In this document: positions 8,034 through 16,621 of the stretch, piece by piece
Numbering within the stretch: the first letter of the stretch is position 1
Layout: each line of letters begins with the position of its first letter
NCBI RefSeq assembly: GCF_000013385.1
Contig: NC_007760.1
Span: 4,500,001 to 4,564,000, forward strand
Origin: Anaeromyxobacter dehalogenans 2CP-C
GTDB lineage: Bacteria > Myxococcota > Myxococcia > Myxococcales > Anaeromyxobacteraceae
Reading direction: 5' to 3'
DNA: 64,000 nt
Notes under the pieces: generated by a model
Databases searched by the model: none
Seen by the model: only the letters and a program-made list of their open reading frames with translations
What the model was told of the DNA's origin: nothing
Position numbers and translations under genes: made by a program

Positions 8034-8423
8034 ATGGCGACGCGAGCGATGGCTGCTGCCTCGGTGCTGGCCCTTGCGGGTTGCTCGGACTTCCTGAACA
8101 TGTGCAGGAACGACGTGCTCGCCGACGTGCACTCACCATCGGGCGAACGTCACGCCGTCGTGTTCCAGCGGGACTGCGGCGCGACGACGGGATTCGGCGT
8201 TCAGGTTTCAATTCTTCGGCGTGGCAAGGCCTTGCCGAACGAGGCGGGCAACACCTTCACCGCTGACGCAAACCACGACGCGGGCGTCTCGCTCGACGTT
8301 CAGCCGATATGGGAATCGGACCGCGTGCTGCGCCTGACGCACGACGATCGCCTGCGAACGTTCACGCGCGAACGCTCGGTCGCTGGCGTCGAGATCGTGT
8401 ACCAGCCCTCACCCGCGCGGTAG
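8034..8423 (+). CDS. Small predicted lipoprotein, function unknown
   Basis: 129 residues. The N-terminus MATRAMAAASVLALAGCSD is a lipoprotein signal with an LAGC lipobox, so the mature protein would be lipid-anchored from Cys ~17. The mature part has VHSPSGERHAVVFQRDCGAT and QVSILRRGKALPNEAGN, a pattern I associate with a small family of conserved hypothetical proteins. Codon use is weaker in G+C than the neighbours, fitting an accessory region. ATG 8034 is favoured over an upstream TTG because it places the signal peptide correctly; the RBS is poor. Confidence 0.65.
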   Translation: MATRAMAAASVLALAGCSDFLNMCRNDVLADVHSPSGERHAVVFQRDCGATTGFGVQVSILRRGKALPNEAGNTFTADANHDAGVSLDVQPIWESDRVLRLTHDDRLRTFTRERSVAGVEIVYQPSPAR

Positions 8424-8518
8424 GCGGCGTGCTGTGCCCGGAACGTGCCCGCGCCCACGGGGCCTCGCGGGCAGGCGGGGGAACGACGGGGCGGCGCATC
8501 CGCTCGACGCCCCGGCAC

Positions 8519-9265
8519 TCACCGCGACATCAGTGCAAACACGCCCCAGCCCAGGTATTCGCGGGTGAACGTGGCGTAGCGCTCGGGCGCGACGGTCAGC
8601 TCGGCTCGGACCTCCTTCGCGAAGTCATCGTCCGGGTTCGCCTCGAGCCATCGACGCATCGTGAGCCACTTCGCTGCCTCGTACCTGTCCCAGCTGTCGG
8701 GGTCGGCCAGCACCATCTCGACGACGTCGTAGCGGAGCTTGTCGAAGGACGCGAGGAGGTCCCGGAGCAGGAGGAAGTCCGAGCTGGAGGCGGCGTGGCA
8801 TCCCCTGGCGACCTCCTCGGTCGGCGGCAGCTTCAGCCAGTACGGCTCGCCGACGAGGACGATCCCTCCCTGGCGGAGGCTCCTGGCCAGGAGCTCGATG
8901 GTGCCGGCGACGCCCCCGCCGATCCAGGTGGCGCCGAGACAGGCTGCCACACCGACCTTGTCGCGGGCGACGTACCCGGCCGCGTCGCCGTGGATGAACT
9001 CGACCCGGTCGGCGACGCCCAGCTCGGCGGCGCGGCGCCTCGCCTGCTCGGTGAACAGCTGGCTCATGTCCACGCCGGTGCCGCGGATCCCGTGATCGCG
9101 CGCCCACGTGCACAGCATCTCGCCCGAGCCGCTGCCGAGGTCGAGCACCCGCGTCCCCGGCTCCAGCCGGAGCGCCGCGCCGAGCGTGGCGAGCTTCTCC
9201 GGCGTGAACGGGTTGTGGATGCGGTGCGCGCTCTCGCTGACGTTGAAGATCCGTGGGATGTCCAC
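8519..9265 (-). CDS. Class I SAM-dependent methyltransferase
   Basis: 248 residues, cytosolic. The SAM motif I VLDLGSGSGEM is at ~40-50; GTGVDMSQLF (~62-71) is the acidic ribose-binding strand; VEFIHGDAAGY (~88-98) and IVLVGEPYW (~134-142) are motifs II/III. This is a Rossmann methyltransferase of the small-molecule type. The acceptor is unknown; the large C-terminal part (DSWDRYEAAKW onward) may form the acceptor lid. Divergent from the peroxiredoxin-like gene with ~77 bp between them. Confidence 0.85.
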   Translation of the reverse strand: MDIPRIFNVSESAHRIHNPFTPEKLATLGAALRLEPGTRVLDLGSGSGEMLCTWARDHGIRGTGVDMSQLFTEQARRRAAELGVADRVEFIHGDAAGYVARDKVGVAACLGATWIGGGVAGTIELLARSLRQGGIVLVGEPYWLKLPPTEEVARGCHAASSSDFLLLRDLLASFDKLRYDVVEMVLADPDSWDRYEAAKWLTMRRWLEANPDDDFAKEVRAELTVAPERYATFTREYLGWGVFALMSR

Positions 9266-9342
9266 TGTTGAGCTCCTTCGCGCTTCGGATGCGCTAGCCT
9301 CGGCGTGAGGGTGGTCCGGGGTTGCATCCAGAGGTACCCCGC

Positions 9343-9939
9343 ATGATGCCGCAGCCTGAACCGATCCAGGGACCCGGGATGAGGCTACGTGTCGGCGATC
9401 GCGCGCCCGCTGCCGCGCTGGACGACGTCGATGGACGCCGGCTCGAGTGCAGCAGGCCTGGGACGCCGGCGGTGGTGCTGTTCACGCGCTACGTGGGCTG
9501 CCCGGTGTGCCAGCTCCACGTCGCGCGGATCGCAGCCGCGATGCCCGAGTTCCGCGCGCGCTCGTGCGGAGTCTGGATGGTGTTCCAGTCCAGCGCGGAG
9601 CACCTCCGGGCGGCGATGGCGGAGTGGAGGCCGGGGTTCTCCGCGGTCGCGGATCCGACCGCGCGCCTGTACGACGCGTTCGCGGTCGAGGCGAGCGTCG
9701 CGGGTTACCTCGCTCCCCGCTCGCTGCTCGCGCTGGTGCACGCGACGATGGCCGGCAAGCGCCACGGCCGGTTCGAGGGCCGCGAGACGCAGCTGCCGGC
9801 GGCGTTCGTGCTCGCTCCGGCCGGGCGGATCGCCTTCGCCCATTTCGGCCGCAGCATCGGGGACGACGCGCCCATCCCTGCGCTGCTCGGCGCCGTGGAC
9901 TCGACGAACCGCGACGCAAGCGCGCGCACGCCCCCGTGA
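9343..9939 (+). CDS. Peroxiredoxin-like (AhpC/TSA) family protein
   Basis: 198 residues with a thioredoxin fold: VGDRAPAAALDDVDG (~19-31) and VVLFTRYVGCPVCQLHV (~44-60), with Cys53 and Cys56 as the CxxC redox pair, then VFQSS and ADPTARLYDAF, typical of AhpC/TSA-like proteins. Likely a cytosolic thiol peroxidase or disulfide reductase; the partner is unknown. ATG 9343 has a weak AGAGG upstream. ATG 9379, just before the conserved domain (MRLRVGDRAP), is an equally reasonable start. Confidence 0.8.
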   Translation: MMPQPEPIQGPGMRLRVGDRAPAAALDDVDGRRLECSRPGTPAVVLFTRYVGCPVCQLHVARIAAAMPEFRARSCGVWMVFQSSAEHLRAAMAEWRPGFSAVADPTARLYDAFAVEASVAGYLAPRSLLALVHATMAGKRHGRFEGRETQLPAAFVLAPAGRIAFAHFGRSIGDDAPIPALLGAVDSTNRDASARTPP

Positions 9940-10007
9940 GTACGATTCTTCACGTCGCGACCCCGCCGCAGCGGCGCCGCATGCCGCAACACATTCCGGA
10001 GGCCCGC

Positions 10008-10409
10008 ATGCCCCACCTCGTCTTCGACCTGAACGTCTCCCCGCCCGACGACGCCCGCGCCCGGTTCGGCGAGGAGATCGCCCGCCGGTTCGGCGAGATC
10101 ATGGACACCGGCACCGACCACGTCGCGGTGCTCGTCCGCGCGCACTCGCGGGGCAGCCTCACGCTGGGCCTCGCGAAGGATACGGCGCGGGGCGTCGCGC
10201 TCGCGAGCGCCGACCTCCGCCTCGGCCGGACCAAGGACCAGGAGCGCCGGCTCTGCCTCGCGTTCATGGATGAGCTCGAGCGCTGGTTCGGCGTCCCGAA
10301 GGATCAGGTCTACGTCGTCCTGACCCGCCACGACGGGCCCGAATTCCAGCTCGTCGACCGGGTCCTGCCGTCCTGGTCGGCCGGGGAGGATCCCCTGGCG
10401 CCCCGGTAG
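10008..10409 (+). CDS. Tautomerase/MIF superfamily protein
   Basis: 133 residues. The start MPHLVFDLNVSPPDDAR places Pro directly after Met, where 4-oxalocrotonate tautomerase and MIF-like enzymes carry their catalytic N-terminal proline. DTGTDHVAVLVR and KDQVYVVLTRHDGPEFQL give the expected strands. Usually a small trimeric cytosolic enzyme. CCGGAGG lies 6 bases before ATG 10008 and decides this start over an in-frame ATG at 9981 that also encodes Met-Pro. Substrate not deducible. Confidence 0.75.
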   Translation: MPHLVFDLNVSPPDDARARFGEEIARRFGEIMDTGTDHVAVLVRAHSRGSLTLGLAKDTARGVALASADLRLGRTKDQERRLCLAFMDELERWFGVPKDQVYVVLTRHDGPEFQLVDRVLPSWSAGEDPLAPR

Positions 10410-10410
10410 C

Positions 10411-10430
10411 CGCATCCTTTCGGTGATGCG
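10411..10430. terminator. Short hairpin between convergent genes
   Basis: CGCATC (10411-10416) pairs with GATGCG (10425-10430) over an 8-base loop right after the tautomerase stop, facing the convergent acetate kinase gene. No T-run follows; termination is plausible but weak. Confidence 0.4.
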
Positions 10431-10522
10431 CCGGCGCGCAGCCCCGCCGTCCCGCCGGCCTGCGGCGGCGGCGTGCGGGTCTCGCACCTGGACGACCTGG
10501 GCCGGATCGATCCGGCGACGCC

Positions 10523-11758
10523 CTACCGCACCGCGCGCAGCGGCCCCGCCTCGCCCCAGCGCTCGGCGAGCGACGCGTCCCGCGCGACGATCTCGGCGGT
10601 GTCCCGGGCGATCATGAACTCCTCGTTCGTCGGGATGACGGCCGCCATGGGGCTCGTGCTGCGCGTGATCCGGCCGCCCTGCCCGCGCCCGTGGGCCTCG
10701 TTCGCCTTCGGATCCAGCGCGAAGCCCGCGAACGCGAGCAGCCCGATGATCTGCGCGCGCACCTTCGCCTGGTTCTCGCCGATGCCGCCCGTGAACACGA
10801 GCGCGTCCACGCGGCCGAGCGACACGAACATGCCGGCCGCCGCCTTCGAGACGGAGTAGCAGAACTTGTCGATGGCGAGTCGGGCGCGCTCGTGGCCCGC
10901 CTCGGCGGCCCGCTCCAGCGTCAGCATGTCGTCGGAGAGGCCGGAGATGCCGAGCAGGCCCGAGCCCGCGTTCAGCTTCTCCATCACCTCCTCCATGCTG
11001 CAGCTCAGCTGCTTCTTCATGTGCGCGACGATCGACGGATCGATGTTGCCGCTGCGCCTGTCCATGACCACGCCCTCGAGCGGCGTGAGGCCCATGGTCG
11101 TGTCCATGCTCTGCCCGTTCCGCACCGCCGCGAGCGAGCACCCCTTGCCGAGGTGCGCGGTCACGATGGCGTGATCCTCGGGGTCGAGCCCGAGCTGCTT
11201 CACGGCCAGCTCGGAGACGTAGCGGTGGCTGGTGCCGTGGAACCCGTAGCGCCGGACCTCGTGCTCGACGAACCACGCGTACGGGACCGCGTAGAGGTAC
11301 GACCGCGGCGGCATGGTCTGGTGGAAGGCGGTGTCGAACACGGCCACCTGGGGCAACTCGGGGAAGAGCTGCTGCGCCACCTCGATCCCGCGGACGTTGG
11401 ACGGGTTGTGCAGCGGGCCGAGCGGGATGCACTCCTTGATCTTCGCGATCACCTCCGGGGTGATCAGGATCGACCCGGAGAACTTCGCGCCGCCGTGGAC
11501 GACGCGGTGGCCGATGCCGAGCAGCCCCTCTGCGAGCCCCAGCTCGCGCAGCAGCGTGTGGGCCGTGCGCAGCGCGGCGTCGATCCCCTCGCCCGGCACG
11601 GTGCGCCGCTCCGCGCGGCCCTCGTGCTCGAGCTCGAGCGCCGACTGCCCGCTCCCGAGCGGCTCCACCCTCCCGGAGACGTGGACGTGACCGTTCGACG
11701 CGTGGACGACGGCGAACTTGGTCGTGGCGCTGCCACAGTTCAGGACGAGGACGTTCAT
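10523..11758 (-). CDS. ackA: Acetate kinase
   Basis: Catalyses acetyl phosphate + ADP = acetate + ATP (EC 2.7.2.1) in the cytosol. Full length at 411 residues. Family features in order: LVLNCGSATTKF at the N-terminus (phosphate loop), IGHRVVHGG, VFDTAFHQTMP (catalytic Asp), RYGFHGTSHRYVS, VTAHLGKGCSLAA, MGLTPLEGVVMDRRSG, ALVFTGGIGENQ (adenosine box) and IPTNEEFMIA (Glu). The N-terminal loop has ATT where SSL is usual. AAGGA precedes the ATG. Monocistronic; the usual partner phosphotransacetylase is not adjacent, and the only PTA-like sequence in the window is the MaeB C-terminal domain at about 36.8-37.8 kb. Confidence 0.95.
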   Translation of the reverse strand: MNVLVLNCGSATTKFAVVHASNGHVHVSGRVEPLGSGQSALELEHEGRAERRTVPGEGIDAALRTAHTLLRELGLAEGLLGIGHRVVHGGAKFSGSILITPEVIAKIKECIPLGPLHNPSNVRGIEVAQQLFPELPQVAVFDTAFHQTMPPRSYLYAVPYAWFVEHEVRRYGFHGTSHRYVSELAVKQLGLDPEDHAIVTAHLGKGCSLAAVRNGQSMDTTMGLTPLEGVVMDRRSGNIDPSIVAHMKKQLSCSMEEVMEKLNAGSGLLGISGLSDDMLTLERAAEAGHERARLAIDKFCYSVSKAAAGMFVSLGRVDALVFTGGIGENQAKVRAQIIGLLAFAGFALDPKANEAHGRGQGGRITRSTSPMAAVIPTNEEFMIARDTAEIVARDASLAERWGEAGPLRAVR

Positions 11759-11793
11759 GGAGGCGGATCCTTCCGGCGGCCGGTCGGGCTGCC

Positions 11794-11800
11794 GTTATAC
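11794..11800 (-). promoter_or_regulatory. -10 element upstream of ackA
   Basis: GTTATAC here reads GTATAAC on the minus strand, giving TATAAC about 35 bases before the ackA ATG. It is the only A+T-rich motif in the leader. No good -35 at 16-18 bases. The same GTTATA sequence recurs before several other starts in this window. Confidence 0.4.
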
Positions 11801-11834
11801 AGGATCCGCCCCGGCGGGGTACCACGCCCGGCGA

Positions 11835-12227
11835 CTACTCCTCCGACCGGCTCGTGCCGTCGCGATTGCGCTCGTAGCGCCGGGTCTGCGGGAACGGCGG
11901 CAGCCAGGCCTCGCGGCGGATGGTCCAGAGCTCGTACGTCGGCTTCAGCTGGTCGGGCGCGTCCAGGGATCCGAGGTTCAACCCGATCTCGTCCTCGCTG
12001 AGCCCGAAGACGGGCGAGCCGCAGCGGGGGCAGAAGGACCTGCCGGCGAACGTGCGCGACTCGCCCTCGATCTTCACCGCGTCCGCCGGGAAGATCGCGG
12101 ACGCGTGGAACAGCGCTCCGTGGTTCTTGCGGCAGTCGAGGCAGTGGCAGATGCCGACGCGGTACGGGCGTCCGGTCGCCACGAATCGAAGGTCGCCGCA
12201 CAGGCAGCCGCCGGTGAATCGTTCCAT
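11835..12227 (-). CDS. GFA/CENP-V domain zinc-binding protein
   Basis: 130 residues. GGCLCGDLRF near the N-terminus, CHCLDCRKNHGALF (~27-40) and FCPRCGSPVFGL (~68-79) supply the Cys pairs of the GFA fold (glutathione-dependent formaldehyde-activating enzyme family, Mss4-like). Members bind zinc; only a few are proven Gfa enzymes, so formaldehyde activity should not be assumed. ATG 12227 follows a strong GAGGAGG RBS. Divergent from the reductase-like gene at 12439. Confidence 0.87.
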   Translation of the reverse strand: MERFTGGCLCGDLRFVATGRPYRVGICHCLDCRKNHGALFHASAIFPADAVKIEGESRTFAGRSFCPRCGSPVFGLSEDEIGLNLGSLDAPDQLKPTYELWTIRREAWLPPFPQTRRYERNRDGTSRSEE

Positions 12228-12438
12228 CTGCGCCTCCTCTGGAGCTCGTTCTCGTAACCGCGGCCGGCCGGCGTCGGAAGGGCGACCTCCCGGCCGTCGT
12301 CCGGCCAACGCCTTTCTACCGGCCGCCCGCTTGCGCGTGGCCCTTGCCCTCGCATCTCGCTTGGGGCGCGATCGATGGTCCGTGCCCGCCGGCCGGGTCC
12401 ACGGCATGTGGTTGGCCTCGCTGGTGGAGGACGCGCGT

Positions 12439-13053
12439 ATGCCCAAGATCGTCGTGAACGCATTCCTGACCCTGGATGGCGTGATGCAGGCTCCCGGCGC
12501 GCCGGACGAGGACCGCGAGGGCGGCTTCGTGCACGGTGGGTGGATGGCGCCGTACTCCGACGACGTCCTGGAGCGGGTCGTCGCCGACGGGTTCGCCGAC
12601 GCCGACGGCTTCCTGCTCGGGCGCAAGACCTACGACATCTTCGCGAGCTACTGGCCGAAGATCACCGACCCCGCCAACCCGATCGCGAGCGCGCTCAACG
12701 CGCGGCCGAAGCACGTGGTCTCGCGCAGCCTCGAGCGCGTGGAGTGGAACAACTCCCACCTCATCGAGGGCGACGTGGTCGGCGAGGTGCGGAAGCTCCG
12801 GCAGCAGCCGGGCCGGACCGTGCAGACGTGGGGCAGCACCGAGCTGCTCCAGACGCTGCTCGAGCACGACCTCGTGGACGAGTACCGCCTGTTCGTGTTC
12901 CCGGTGCTGCTCGGCTCGGGCAAGCGGCTGTTCGCGGGCGGCACGGCGCCGGCGGCGCTCCGGCGGGTGGAGTCGGTCAGCGGCGAGAAGGGCGGGACGT
13001 ACCTCCGGCTCGAGCGCGCCGGCAAGCCGGAGTACGGGCGGATGGGCGGCTGA
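12439..13053 (+). CDS. RibD C-terminal/dihydrofolate reductase-like protein
   Basis: 204 residues. MPKIVVNAFLTLDGVMQAPG is the standard opening of the YwjB/YyaP group of the RibD_C (bacterial bifunctional deaminase-reductase C-terminal) family. GFLLGRKTYDIFASYW, TVQTWGSTELLQTLL and LVDEYRLFVFPVLLGSGKRLF follow in the expected order. NADPH-dependent reductase fold; substrate unknown and not evidence of true DHFR. GGAGG lies 10 bases before ATG. A second family member lies at 14685-15350. Confidence 0.87.
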   Translation: MPKIVVNAFLTLDGVMQAPGAPDEDREGGFVHGGWMAPYSDDVLERVVADGFADADGFLLGRKTYDIFASYWPKITDPANPIASALNARPKHVVSRSLERVEWNNSHLIEGDVVGEVRKLRQQPGRTVQTWGSTELLQTLLEHDLVDEYRLFVFPVLLGSGKRLFAGGTAPAALRRVESVSGEKGGTYLRLERAGKPEYGRMGG

Positions 13054-13071
13054 TCCCGGCCGCTCCGTTGG

Positions 13072-14520
13072 CTACGGGGCCGCCTTGCCTGGCGAGAACT
13101 TGATCAGGCGGTCGTAGAGCACCTCCTGCATGGCTGCCCCGCTCTTCGTCGCGGGCTCGAGGTACATGCGGTAGAGCAGTCCCAGCACCGTGTCGGGGCC
13201 CACGTCGAGTCGCCTGCACTTCTTGACGAGGTCCTCGGAGGGCACCTGCAGGCAGTTCGCCTCGCCTCCGCAGCTCCTCGAGATCTTGTAGGCGTACATC
13301 AGGCCCGCCGCGGGATCGCCGGGGGGCAGGAACCGTGCTGCGGTGCCGGAGAGCTTGCGATCGTCCACCGTGCCGATGGACAGCTTCCCGTCCTTCGCCT
13401 CGCCCGTGTAGACGTTGATGCTCATGTACGAGGTCTTGCCAGTCGCGGCGTGGTTGGCGCCGAAGGCCATCAGGAACTCGCCGTCACCGAGCGTGATCTG
13501 GTCGTCCCAGGAGAGGAACTCGGGCAGGTACCCGGCCTGGAGGCAGAACGCGTCGCGCGCGTCGCCTCCCACCGGTACGGCGCGCTGCAGGTCGTCCATG
13601 CCCTCGTAGCCGACGGGCACGGTGACCGGAACGTCCTTCGCGTCCATCCCGGGGTTCGCGTCGAGGATGCGCTGCCGGAGCACGCCCAGCGTGTTCCAGA
13701 GGTACACCTCCGACTGCCCGGTCCCGCGGATGCGCAGCCCGGGCAGCGGAAAGGGGTCGAGGTCCCCTTCGTCCACCGGGACGCGCGGCGTCACCCGGAA
13801 CATCCGGAGCGGCGCGTTGCGGATGTACGCCTCGCCGGCGTTCTCGTAGCCGTCCTCCCACATCGCGTTCCGCATCTGGATCCGGAAGTCGTCGGCGGCA
13901 TCGCCGTCCCCGAGGTTCAGCATCGAGGCCGGGAACACGACCTGGTTGACGGCGTCCGTCGAGTAGCCGACGTCCCCGAGCGCCTGGAGGACGCTTCGAT
14001 ACGTGCCCCGGTCCGGCGTGAAGACGAGCGCGACCCGCTTGCCGAAGGGATCGCCGGGCGGGCCCTCGGTCTTGATGGACAGGTGGTTGACCGGATCCGT
14101 CGGGGCGACCATGAGCCCCGGCAGCCGCTGGCCGTCGGGGTACACCTTGCTCGCGATCCACGCGTAGAACGCGAAGTAGCGCTCCGGCGGCGGCGTCGTC
14201 CCGACCAGCACGATGGCCTCGTCAGGCCGGAGCTTGAAGTCCTGCACCAGCTCGGCAGAGCCTGCCGCCCTCGGGACCTTCAGCACGAGATAGGGAGCGT
14301 TGTTGTTGTACCAGGCGTGATCGATGTCTGGCGCGTACCTGCACCAGGCCTCTCCCCGGTTCCACACCTCGACGCCCCCGGGCGTCACGTGGAATCCACG
14401 CCGCTCGAGCTCCGCCGTGAGCCTGGTCGGGCCCGGCTCCGCGGCACCGCCCACGAGCGGCAGCCAGACGAGCGCGCCGAGCACGGCGGCGCGAATTCCC
14501 CATCGCCCTCTGTTCCTCAT
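13072..14520 (-). CDS. Exported protein of unknown function
   Basis: 482 residues. The N-terminus has two Arg pairs then AAVLGALVWLPLVGGAAEP, a Sec signal peptide with likely cleavage near AEP. The mature part is rich in aromatic and acidic residues (WCRYAPDIDHAWYNNN; ERYFAFYAWIASKVYPDGQ; DDQITLGDGEFLMAFGANH) and has few Cys: one near the N-terminus, one in AFCLQAG, and a cluster SCGGEANC/KKCRR late that could form disulfides. I do not recognise a family. A GAGGGAGG RBS supports ATG 14520. Probably periplasmic or secreted; it is alone, convergent with the reductase gene. Confidence 0.7.
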   Translation of the reverse strand: MRNRGRWGIRAAVLGALVWLPLVGGAAEPGPTRLTAELERRGFHVTPGGVEVWNRGEAWCRYAPDIDHAWYNNNAPYLVLKVPRAAGSAELVQDFKLRPDEAIVLVGTTPPPERYFAFYAWIASKVYPDGQRLPGLMVAPTDPVNHLSIKTEGPPGDPFGKRVALVFTPDRGTYRSVLQALGDVGYSTDAVNQVVFPASMLNLGDGDAADDFRIQMRNAMWEDGYENAGEAYIRNAPLRMFRVTPRVPVDEGDLDPFPLPGLRIRGTGQSEVYLWNTLGVLRQRILDANPGMDAKDVPVTVPVGYEGMDDLQRAVPVGGDARDAFCLQAGYLPEFLSWDDQITLGDGEFLMAFGANHAATGKTSYMSINVYTGEAKDGKLSIGTVDDRKLSGTAARFLPPGDPAAGLMYAYKISRSCGGEANCLQVPSEDLVKKCRRLDVGPDTVLGLLYRMYLEPATKSGAAMQEVLYDRLIKFSPGKAAP

Positions 14521-14684
14521 GGCCGACCTCCCTCGCCGGCCGCGGCTGGGGGCAGCCGGCCACGCGCGCGCGCGCTCGACCGGATCAGATGCCGTCGGGC
14601 GATGCTCCACAACCGGGCGCGCGGGTCGCGCCGCGCATGGCAGGTCGTCGGGGTGTGCTTCGGCGCCGCGATCGCGCCGGCGGC

Positions 14685-15350
14685 TCACCCGCCCTGCTTC
14701 CTCAGGATGACGTGCAGCGCGCGCTCCGTCGCGACGTGCTCGACGCAGCGGTAGCCGAGGGCGGTCGTGTCGAGGCCGGCGAGGAGGTGCTCGCCGCGGC
14801 CGAGGAGCACCGGCGAGATCGCGAGGTGCAGCTCGTCCACGAGCCCGGCGGCGAGGTACTCGCGGACGGTCGCGACGCCGCCGCCGAGGCGGACGTCCTT
14901 CCCGCGCGCCGCCTCCTTCGCGCGGTCGAGCGCCGCGTGGATGCCCTCGGTCACGAAGTGGAACGTGGTCCCGCCCTGCATCTCGAGCGGCGGCCGCGCG
15001 TGGTGCGTGAGCACGAAGACGGGCACGTGATAGACGGGGTTCTCGCCCCACCACCCCTTCCAGCCGTCGTCCGTCCACGGCCCGCGCGACGGCGCGAACA
15101 TGTTGCGTCCGAGGATCCAGGCGCCGACGTTCTCGAAGCTGCGCGCGGCGAGGTCGTCGTCCACGCCCCGCCGGCCCTCGTCCGCGCCGGCGGCGCCGCC
15201 GGCGTGCATCCTCCTGAACGTCCGCGTGTCGAGGACCCACTCGTGCAGCGACATGCCCCCGACGCCGAGCGGGTGCTCCAGGGACTGGTCCGGGCCGGCG
15301 CCGTAACCGTCGATCGAGATCGAGAAGGCGTTCACGCGAAGCTTCGACAT
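14685..15350 (-). CDS. RibD C-terminal/dihydrofolate reductase-like protein (second copy)
   Basis: 221 residues. MSKLRVNAFSISIDGYGAGP, then WILGRNMFAP, KDVRLGGGVATVREYLAAGL and VDELHLAISPVLLGRGEHLL mark the RibD_C/DHFR-like family (EEHxxH-free, larger subgroup). It differs clearly from the copy at 12439 and carries an extra loop (HAGGAAGADEGRRGVDDD). ATG 15350 has AGAGGA 9 bases upstream. Divergent from the ABC exporter operon at 15638. Substrate unknown. Confidence 0.85.
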   Translation of the reverse strand: MSKLRVNAFSISIDGYGAGPDQSLEHPLGVGGMSLHEWVLDTRTFRRMHAGGAAGADEGRRGVDDDLAARSFENVGAWILGRNMFAPSRGPWTDDGWKGWWGENPVYHVPVFVLTHHARPPLEMQGGTTFHFVTEGIHAALDRAKEAARGKDVRLGGGVATVREYLAAGLVDELHLAISPVLLGRGEHLLAGLDTTALGYRCVEHVATERALHVILRKQGG

Positions 15351-15591
15351 GGTTGGATTCCTCTCGCGCGGGCAGCGCCCGCGGCAGCTGGGACCCCCGT
15401 CCTCGGATCGAGCGACGCACGAGGCGGGCCGGAGGATACGTGGCGACGTGGGGTGCACCTCGATTACGCCGGGCACCGCCGGGGAGCACCTTCCGGATGG
15501 GGTGAACGCGCCTCGCCCGGCCGCAGGTCACGTCGCCTCCTCCCCCTCCTCTGGATCGGTCCCGGGGACGTGTCGCCCCGAGGACGAGGGC

Positions 15592-15598
15592 GTTATAC
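15592..15598 (+). promoter_or_regulatory. GTTATAC -10-like element before the ABC exporter
   Basis: GTTATAC sits about 40 bases before the GTG of the ABC ATPase gene in an otherwise G+C-rich 287-bp divergent spacer. It could act as a -10 in either direction (TTATAC plus, TATAAC minus). The -35 is not recognisable. Confidence 0.3.
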
Positions 15599-15637
15599 CC
15601 ACCAGCGCGCACGGGCGGCGGCGAGGCGGCGGAGCGA

Positions 15638-16621
15638 GTGACGAACGCGATCGAGACGACGGGACTGGTGAAGCACTTCGGCGCGACGCACGCGCTGAAC
15701 GGCGTGGACCTCGCCATCCGGCGGGGCTCGGTCTACGGCCTGCTGGGGCCGAACGGCGCCGGCAAGACCACGACCATCCGCATCCTCGCCACCCTGCTCC
15801 GGCCGACCGGCGGCCGCGCGATGGTGCTCGGCCACGACGTGGGCCGAGAGCCGGCGGCGGTGCGGAGCAAGGTGAGCCTGACCGGACAGTTCGCGTCGGT
15901 GGACGAGGACCTCTCCGGCCAGGAGAACCTGGTGCTGGTGGGCCGGCTGCTCGGCCTCTCCTGGCGCGACGCCCGGGGCCGCGCCGCGGAGCTGCTGGAC
16001 GCGTTCGGGCTCGCCGAGCTGGCCGGCCGGCAGGTGATGACGTACTCGGGCGGCGAGCGGCGCCGCATCGACATCGCGGCGAGCCTGGTGACGGTGCCGG
16101 AGATCCTGTTCCTCGACGAGCCCACCACCGGGCTCGATCCGCGCAGCCGCACGCAGGTCTGGGACCTGGTGCGCCGCATCGCCGCGGGCGGCACCACGGT
16201 GCTCCTCACCACCCAGTACCTCGACGAGGCGGACCGGCTGGCGGAGCGCATGGCGGTCATCGACCACGGCCGCGTCATCGCCGAGGGGACGAGCCGCGAG
16301 CTGAAGGCGTCGGTCGGCTCGAACGCGCTCCGGCTGCGGCTCGCGGACGCCGGCCAGCGCGCGGCGGCGCAGCAGGTGATCACCCGCGTGCTGGGCGACG
16401 GGGTCATGCCGGGCGCGGAGCCGGCCGAGGTCGCGGCGCGCCTCGAGAAGGCGGCGCAGGCGGGCGCGGTCCTGTCGGCGCTCTCCGAGGGCGGGATCGA
16501 GATCGCGGAGGTGACGGTGGGCAACCCGAGCCTGGACGAGGTGTTCCTGGCGCTCACCGGGCGCACGGCGGAGCGAGGCGACGGGGCGGAGCCGGGCGGC
16601 GAGGCGGAGGCGAGCCGATGA
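15638..16621 (+). CDS. ABC exporter ATP-binding protein, DrrA-like
   Basis: 327 residues. Walker [13 protein letters not shown] (~34-45), Q-loop in [11 protein letters not shown], signature [12 protein letters not shown], Walker [14 protein letters not shown] and the H-loop region [17 protein letters not shown]. The C-terminal extension (~220-310) ending [15 protein letters not shown] is typical of DrrA-type drug/antibiotic exporter ATPases. Cytosolic, pairs with the membrane protein encoded next, with a 4-bp ATGA overlap. Starts at GTG with a purine-rich GGCGGAGCGA upstream. Cargo unknown. Confidence 0.93.
   Translation: MTNAIETTGLVKHFGATHALNGVDLAIRRGSVYGLLGPNGAGKTTTIRILATLLRPTGGRAMVLGHDVGREPAAVRSKVSLTGQFASVDEDLSGQENLVLVGRLLGLSWRDARGRAAELLDAFGLAELAGRQVMTYSGGERRRIDIAASLVTVPEILFLDEPTTGLDPRSRTQVWDLVRRIAAGGTTVLLTTQYLDEADRLAERMAVIDHGRVIAEGTSRELKASVGSNALRLRLADAGQRAAAQQVITRVLGDGVMPGAEPAEVAARLEKAAQAGAVLSALSEGGIEIAEVTVGNPSLDEVFLALTGRTAERGDGAEPGGEAEASR

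Noticed and set aside
7890-8132. Short minus-strand frames over the small lipoprotein
   Set aside because: No RBS or motif; the plus-strand frame has a convincing lipobox.
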